Program-made: the position numbers and the translations under genes
NCBI GenBank assembly: GCA_026874595.1
Contig: CM049318.1
Span: 3,285,741 to 3,349,740 of the forward strand
Source of the DNA: Sipunculus nudus
Lineage: Eukaryota; Annelida; Sipuncula; Golfingiida; Sipunculidae
DNA: 64,000 nucleotides
Direction: 5' to 3'
Notes under the pieces: model-generated
Told to the model about the DNA's origin: nothing
The model's database searches: none
The model's input: only the letters and a program-made list of their open reading frames with translations
Shown: piece after piece, positions 58,966 through 64,000 of the stretch
How positions within the stretch are numbered: the stretch's first letter is position 1
Layout: every line of letters starts with the position of its first letter

Positions 58966-61900
58966 TGTATTTATAGAGTGACGCCTTAAAGATAAACTAA
59001 CTTATTTATTATAAAATAAAAATAAATAAGTCAGTTTATCAGAAAGGCGTCAGTCTTAATCTATACCTACGCATTGACATTAGACAAACATGGCAAGAGA
59101 GAGGGAGGGAGGGAGGGAAGGGGGGTAGGGAGGGAGGACGGGAGAGATCTGATCTGTATGTGGTATGTCCCTGTGTACTGCATGTTTACGCCATATTTTG
59201 ATGAGATGTTGCCATTAACAGTACACCAGGACCTCTTCAGACCTTGACGGTGAACTCATGCACGACACATCACTATGTCGTGAAGACACACACCCATTGT
59301 CAACTTGTCACTAACTGTCACTGCCAGACAGCGATGTCCAATAACACTGTAGGTAGGTCATTATAAAAATAAAATGGGTAGATTGCATCACGATCCTTTT
59401 TTAAAGATATTATAGGCTAGAAATAGGCCAGACTATGCCGATCCTTCCGCACACAAACTGGTCGTTTAGTTTAACCAAGGTGTTTATAACATCCAACAAG
59501 CATATCTGGATAGTCAGACTGATCCGGAATTTTGCAAAGGGCGTTTTTAAAGGATAAGTTAATGGTCGAGAATGAAGTAAACCATATGATATAAGAGTAA
59601 TTCAGTGTACATGTGATAGTTTAAAGCCCACTGGATTTCGATTTTTAGCACGTTGTTATGATTAATTAAGTTAAAACATGTAGTAATATAAATACCAGCG
59701 TGTTTACGAAGATCTCAGGATATACTGGCGATGGTGGGGGGGGGGGGGGGGCAATAATTAACCACTCGGCCGCATTCTGTTACGCACCAAGGACCCGCAG
59801 GTGCGATAGACACCGGACCTAGGTGACACCAAGATGTAAACTAAAAATGGAGGGATGCGAGTGCTACCGCCCTATCACTAAGTCCCCTACTGAAAAGGAA
59901 CTCTGCAGATGTATATACCAAGAATAGGTTAAGACTGGGTAAAAAATGGAGGTAAACAAAATATCTTTAAAAAATTAAATTTACAAGAAACAACCCCGGG
60001 GTATAATATAATAATTCATTTCTCAATTACAATAATCACTAGCTTCCGGCTGGCGACTATAAACTTATCGTCGTGTCCGTCTGTCTGTCTCCCGTTAATT
60101 AATCTCAGACATGCCTAAAGGCAAAGAATTCAAACTAAGTCAAAATGTTATGCATGATTTAGAAAGACCGCTATTGTTTTCGATGTTGCCATGGCCTCCA
60201 TGGGGCGTTGCCATCCGAAAAAAGCATGACATACCATTTCAAGGCGATATCTTAATTACTGTAAAAATATCACAAGTTTGAAGGCTGCGTCTGAAACAAG
60301 AATCCAAAGGCTATTTTTCTGATGACACGCGGCCTCTCTAGTCCCTCACCATGGTCTGCGTATTTTTTTCGCGTACAGGTAATTAAAATTCGAAATATCG
60401 AGCCTAATTTTTCTATTTTGGTATCTTTTGATGCCAGAGAGGTCTAGTTTTCTGCACAGGGTAACATTTGACAAGTTTTCATAGACACTGTTGTAAGTCT
60501 CGCAAAATCTCTTCAGGTGTAGCGTTAAACGAGAATGTACGTTATCTCGCCAAATGGCTTTAACCCCGTCATTTTTCATACTAGAGAGGTCTATTTTTCT
60601 GCATTGGGTAGCATTTGACAAGCTTCAAGTGAAGCTTTTGTAAGCTTGTAGAAAGGTCTGGTTTTCTGCATGCTGCAATTTCTTAAGCTCTACCTAACCT
60701 ATAGTCTCATCAAGTATCGCCCATTTCACCAGAAATGACATTCGTTTACGTCTGTCTGCTGGTCAGGGTTGGCGACTTTGTCACGATTACATCTTGTTTG
60801 ATTATCAGTTTGTTTCTGGGGTATTTGTCACTCACCATTTCTAGGCTGACCACACATGTTCCAGTATTCCTCCGTCAGTTCATAAGGACCGCAATCGGTG
60901 GAATTAGTCTGACATTCTGTTACCTCATCGCACCCATTGACCTGAAAGAAAGAGCATACAATAATGAACCTATCTATCATGCGTCCGTATGATTCACTGT
61001 GTAAAACATTTCCGCAAAAGTAATTCACAAATTCAACTATGATCTGAGACAGAAGCAAGGCTAGAAATAGTTGATTATTAGATTTATCTTGATCTAGATG
61101 GGTTTACATGGTAATTCTCTGCAGATGCCCTCTCTCTTATCCTTCATTACAGATTTACAGACACCCATTAAAAGTATTTTATGAGGTCAAATGGTTGTAG
61201 GCTTCAGATGTTACATAGGCACGCGAAGTCATTATTGTGTACAGCGTTTTGATCACTCCTACAATGATCGTAGTTGTAATCCACCTACAAGACGTGTACC
61301 AGCCTGGACTTCATAAAAAAAGAAGATGGGTGATTCTCGTGAGCTGTGTAGGTTTACAAACCTGTCACAGTTCAACAACCCAATCCCAGGTCACATCCAG
61401 TAAAAGGCCACCCGCTAATACAGATTAATTGTTCTATTATAATAAAATATCCGTTTTAATAGGACAGAATCCTTTATATAAAATTTGATAGTGATCCAGA
61501 TGAGATAACCTCCAAAAAGCAACGGAGCGTCCCTTGGGTGTTTTTCAAACCCTTCACAAAATTTCAACAAAATCTGCTGAGAACATTTTTGCGTAACATT
61601 ACTGACAGACATACCAAGGGAAACGTTTAATACCTCTCGCCACCTGGTGGCAGGTATATTCACCATTAAAGTGGCATCATTACGCATCATGAATCGTTGG
61701 TCCCAAAATCAGAAATATTTTACTCTAGATGAACATGAAAGTCCTATAGATTATATGCACTGCTTTATACCTGACATATACAGTTGAGACACGTATTAGT
61801 GACGGAGTCATCGGAAGATGTGGTGGTCTCGCTGGTCACAGGGACCGTGGTAGGCGCGGTGGTCGATGCGGTCGTGGCGGTTGTTGATGCGGTTGGTACA

Positions 61901-63047
61901 GTGGTGGTGGGCGTGGATGCGGTTGTTGACGCGGTTGTTGATGCAGTAGTTGACGCAGTTGTTGATGCGGTTGTTGCAGTGGTACTGGGCGTGGAGGCGG
62001 TTGTTGACGCGGTTGTTGACGCAGTGGATGAAGCGGTTGTTGACGCGGTTGCTATAGTGGTACTCGGTGCAGCTATTGTGGTCGTACTTGACATGGGTGC
62101 AGTTGGGTTAGCTGTGGAAACAGATATACTTTTTGATAGTCACAGGGAAAGAAGCTGTTGTATACATTTAGCATCCATCTTTCTTTTGTAATATACACAC
62201 ATTTCACCTTTTTTCTCAATATTAAAAATAAATCATGTCGGATGGCTATCATTCATCCTTAACTTGTACATTTAACATTTACTTTTGTGGTAATGGGTGA
62301 TTCATAACAGGTGATAAGATGAAACCTCAATGCCTCAGTAAAATGAATTGTTAAAAAAGGGTCTTGCCCTATTTGTAACTTTGCATTTCATCAAGAATTT
62401 GACAGATAAACACAAATACAATCATTTGTCAGTGCCGTTAGGAAGATGGTTAGGGCTAGGAACTGATCTGATGTTGATATTCGTCAGCTGATTTCACATT
62501 AATTAAATATCTATATTTTCATTATGACAATAGAAAACTTACCTGGTGTTGATCCGCAGTTCCCCGGGCATCTCTGAACATCTATTCTGTCCATGGAGCA
62601 TGGGCGGCCCCCACATGAGTTCCCCCTTGCAATACCTCGGTAACGATAGCGCATGCGCCGGGTGCAGTCCGGCAGACACGGTCTGGACCACCTGGACCAG
62701 GGGCCCATCACACAGTCAACTGGCGTGCAGCCTCCGACGGGTCGGTGTGTCGGTCTAGGGTTATTCCAGCCGGGAGGACGGACAGGAGGTCGACCGCCAG
62801 ATCCGCTGGGATTTCCTCTGTTACCTCCAGGGAATCCCCGGTTATTCCCGCCACTCTTGCCTCGTTCTCGTGTATCGTCTTCTCTATCGCTGCCAATGCC
62901 CGGAGGTCCGTCTTTCTCACCAACTTCACGATCCTTGCCCTTGCCCGGAGGTCGACCCCAGCCGGATTTACCAGCACTACGACCTTGACCTGTGACCTCA
63001 AGTAACAAGCCGCTTATGGCTAAGAAAATGACGTACCTTAAAAACAT
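58493..63047 (-). CDS. Gene B: TSP1-mucin-i-type lysozyme multidomain protein, four exons
   Basis: Minus-strand gene. Exons 62543-63047, 61771-62111, 60836-60941 and 58493-58719 join in phases 1, 0, 1 to give 392 residues. Order: signal peptide (about 1-20), Gly/Pro/charged low-complexity part (21-105), a thrombospondin type 1 repeat (about 107-164, WSRW at 117-120 and six Cys), a Thr/Ser/Ala mucin-like segment (about 170-275) and an i-type lysozyme (Destabilase) domain (276-392). The lysozyme domain keeps CLNCICQ, DCGPYELTEEYW, CKDYALIH and KSCC. Asn284 stands where the family has catalytic Glu, Asn295 or a gap replaces the catalytic Asp, and IHNGGP has become IHRYGM. It is probably secreted, heavily O-glycosylated and not a lytic enzyme. 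A binding or matrix role is inferred. Confidence 0.88.
58845..58963. repeat. (TA)n microsatellite in gene B intron 3
   Basis: Interrupted and then pure TA run. Confidence 0.9.
58979..59052. mobile_element. 74-bp fold-back element in gene B intron 3
   Basis: Arms starting tgacgcct and ending aggcgtca, about 32 bases each with four mismatches, with a 10-base AT loop. MITE-like remnant next to the (TA)n tract. Confidence 0.5.
60430..60640. repeat. Short tandem duplication in gene B intron 3
   Basis: Two copies of agagaggtcta.ttttctgca...ggta.catttgacaag, about 150 bases apart (60436 and 60586). A fragment of a dispersed repeat. Confidence 0.5.
60836..60941 (-). CDS. Gene B, exon 3 (degenerate catalytic exon)
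   Basis: ttctttcag|GTC AAT opens in phase 0 and AAATG|GTGAGT closes in phase 1, exactly as in gene A. It encodes VNGCDEVTECQTNSTDCGPY and then ELTEEYWNMC. Against gene A the Glu of VEGC is Asn. Between the next two Cys there are six residues, not eight, and the catalytic Asp position reads Asn within an NST glycosylation sequon. Confidence 0.9.
61771..62111 (-). CDS. Gene B, exon 2 (mucin-like segment and CLNCICQ)
   Basis: ctgtttccacag|CT opens in phase 1 and TGTCAG|GTATAA closes in phase 0. Of 113 whole codons about 100 are a Thr/Ser/Ala/Pro tract (TTASTTAS-type words). The exon then ends TNTCLNCICQ, the first Cys cluster of the i-type domain. The boundary matches exon 3 of gene A in place and phase. 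The plus-strand VVDAVVDAVV frame is its complement and not a gene. Confidence 0.9.
62543..63047 (-). CDS. Gene B, exon 1 (signal peptide, Gly/Pro-rich part, TSP1)
   Basis: ATG at 63047 opens MFLRYVIFLAISGLLLEVTG, a clear signal peptide. Then comes a Gly/Pro/Arg/Asp-rich stretch with RPPGKG and GGNRGNPSG words. A TSP1 repeat with GPWSRWSRPC (a C-mannosylation WxxW) and a CGGRPC..C..C end follows. The exon closes at ACACCAG|GTAAGT in phase 1. Frames on the opposite strand here are shadows. Confidence 0.9.
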
Positions 63048-63154
63048 CTCTTGATATCAATGACTGCAAACTGAGGCTCAAATCTTTTGTGGTCTGATTT
63101 CCCAGATTCTCTTTTCAAATATCACGGGACTGTTTTCTTCTGCTTTCGCTTGTC

Positions 63155-63165
63155 GATATAAATAA
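63155..63165 (-). promoter_or_regulatory. Possible TATA box of gene B
   Basis: tttatatcg on the minus strand about 110 bases upstream of the ATG of gene B. A TGACGTCA palindrome at 63635-63642 lies about 590 bases upstream. Both are suggestive only. Confidence 0.25.
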
Positions 63166-63931
63166 ATTAAAATGTCTCGTGAAAGCTTCTTTCTTGTCTT
63201 TTCCCCCCAAGCCTTCTTCAATTCAAATTTTCCTTCTTTATATGATGACCCGATCTCCTAATTTGTTTGATACTTTTACCGTTTGTCTAAGAGTTGGATT
63301 CCTTGTACCACGTGGTCAATTGATGATGTATCCTGGCCAATATCCTTGACTCTAAATACCCACTAGTTCTTTTTTTTGTCCCACTGTTTGAGCTTATAAG
63401 TTTTTTTTCTTCTTCAAGAACCTTTCCCTTTTTCGAACAGATTCTAAACTTCTCGTATTGGTAGAATATTACTTCACAGTTATTTGGTATGCGTCGATAG
63501 CCGCGTGAGTCTGTTTCATTTGTGTACAGGTACAAGACTGTACCCGTCACGTGCAGCCTACGCATTTCTTCCTTATGCATAGCACGCTCGGGTGACTTAA
63601 CGGCTACTGAGCCACACTGCTAAGTGCTTTCTTCTGACGTCACAGGATATTTTCAGGAAATAACCTACGCCTAATAAAACATAGAACCACCGCTTATAAG
63701 TCAAGTCCTTCAAATTTATCATGTTAGAAAGACAAAATCTAATGGTCCATTGAGAAATTCAACTTGCTTATCACACGATAGTATATAAAGGAAATTATCT
63801 ATGATTTATTTTTGTTTTGTTAGGTTTGTTACCTTTCTGTATGTTTAATGTGTTTTTTTTAATAAAAGTAAGCTTTCAGCAGATGATCGGCCACGTTGTA
63901 TGAAGGTGTGTATTTCCTCTTATCTTTCTAC

Positions 63932-64000
<69 letters not shown>
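63166..64000. other. Upstream region of gene B; (TC)n and (TA)n at the window edge
   Basis: No supported gene. The minus-strand frame at 63287-63580 has no family or splice support. 63932-63960 is (TC)n and 63961-64000 is (TA)n running off the window. Confidence 0.6.

Noticed and set aside
61784-62191. Plus-strand open frame of VVDAVVDAVV type
   Set aside because: It is the complement of the Thr/Ser/Ala mucin-like exon of gene B, which has splice sites and joins family-recognisable exons.
63287-63580. 97-codon minus-strand frame upstream of gene B
   Set aside because: No motif or signal. It lies where the promoter and 5' flank of gene B are expected.

Overview
The window looks like nuclear DNA of a marine lophotrochozoan, most likely a bivalve mollusc. 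It is AT-rich and intron-rich, and is full of (TA)n tracts, poly-G runs, minisatellites and fold-back elements. Its genes belong to families typical of such animals: invertebrate (i-type) lysozymes, a METTL24-like protein and a BEL/Pao retrotransposon. There is no bacterial gene organisation. All host genes recognised are split genes on the minus strand. Exons were placed by hand from reading frame, GT/AG sites and intron phase; no transcript or database search was available.

Layout. 1-21.4 kb holds no supported host gene: dispersed repeats, a 62-bp minisatellite (about 5.3-6.6 kb), a broken non-LTR retrotransposon endonuclease (7.4-7.96 kb), a fold-back element (10.3 kb) and two adjoining tandem arrays of about 280 and 336 bp (14.6-17.1 kb). 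21.5-26.9 kb holds a METTL24-like (Methyltransf_22) gene with a membrane-anchor exon. 27-36 kb is mostly repeats plus two weak gene candidates (33.05 and 34.74 kb). 36.5-55.7 kb is i-type lysozyme gene A in five exons. Its 12.7-kb intron 2 contains a 33-bp minisatellite, a 422-bp higher-order array and a full-length young BEL/Pao element (43613-51804, 5-bp TTATA target duplication, nearly identical LTRs, one intact 2016-codon gag-pol ORF). 56.3-58.0 kb is a dispersed-repeat block. 58.5-63.05 kb is gene B in four exons: signal peptide, Gly/Pro-rich segment, thrombospondin type 1 repeat, Thr/Ser/Ala mucin-like segment and an i-type lysozyme domain. 63.05-64 kb is promoter and microsatellite.

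How the genes relate. A and B are tandem, same-strand paralogues with the same intron positions and phases inside the lysozyme domain. A keeps the family's catalytic Glu and Asp and looks like a secreted active lysozyme with a short pro-segment. In B both positions read Asn and the IHNGGP motif is lost, while adhesive and mucin-like modules have been added. B therefore looks like a secreted pseudo-lysozyme turned into a binding or matrix protein. This pair is the most interesting content of the window.
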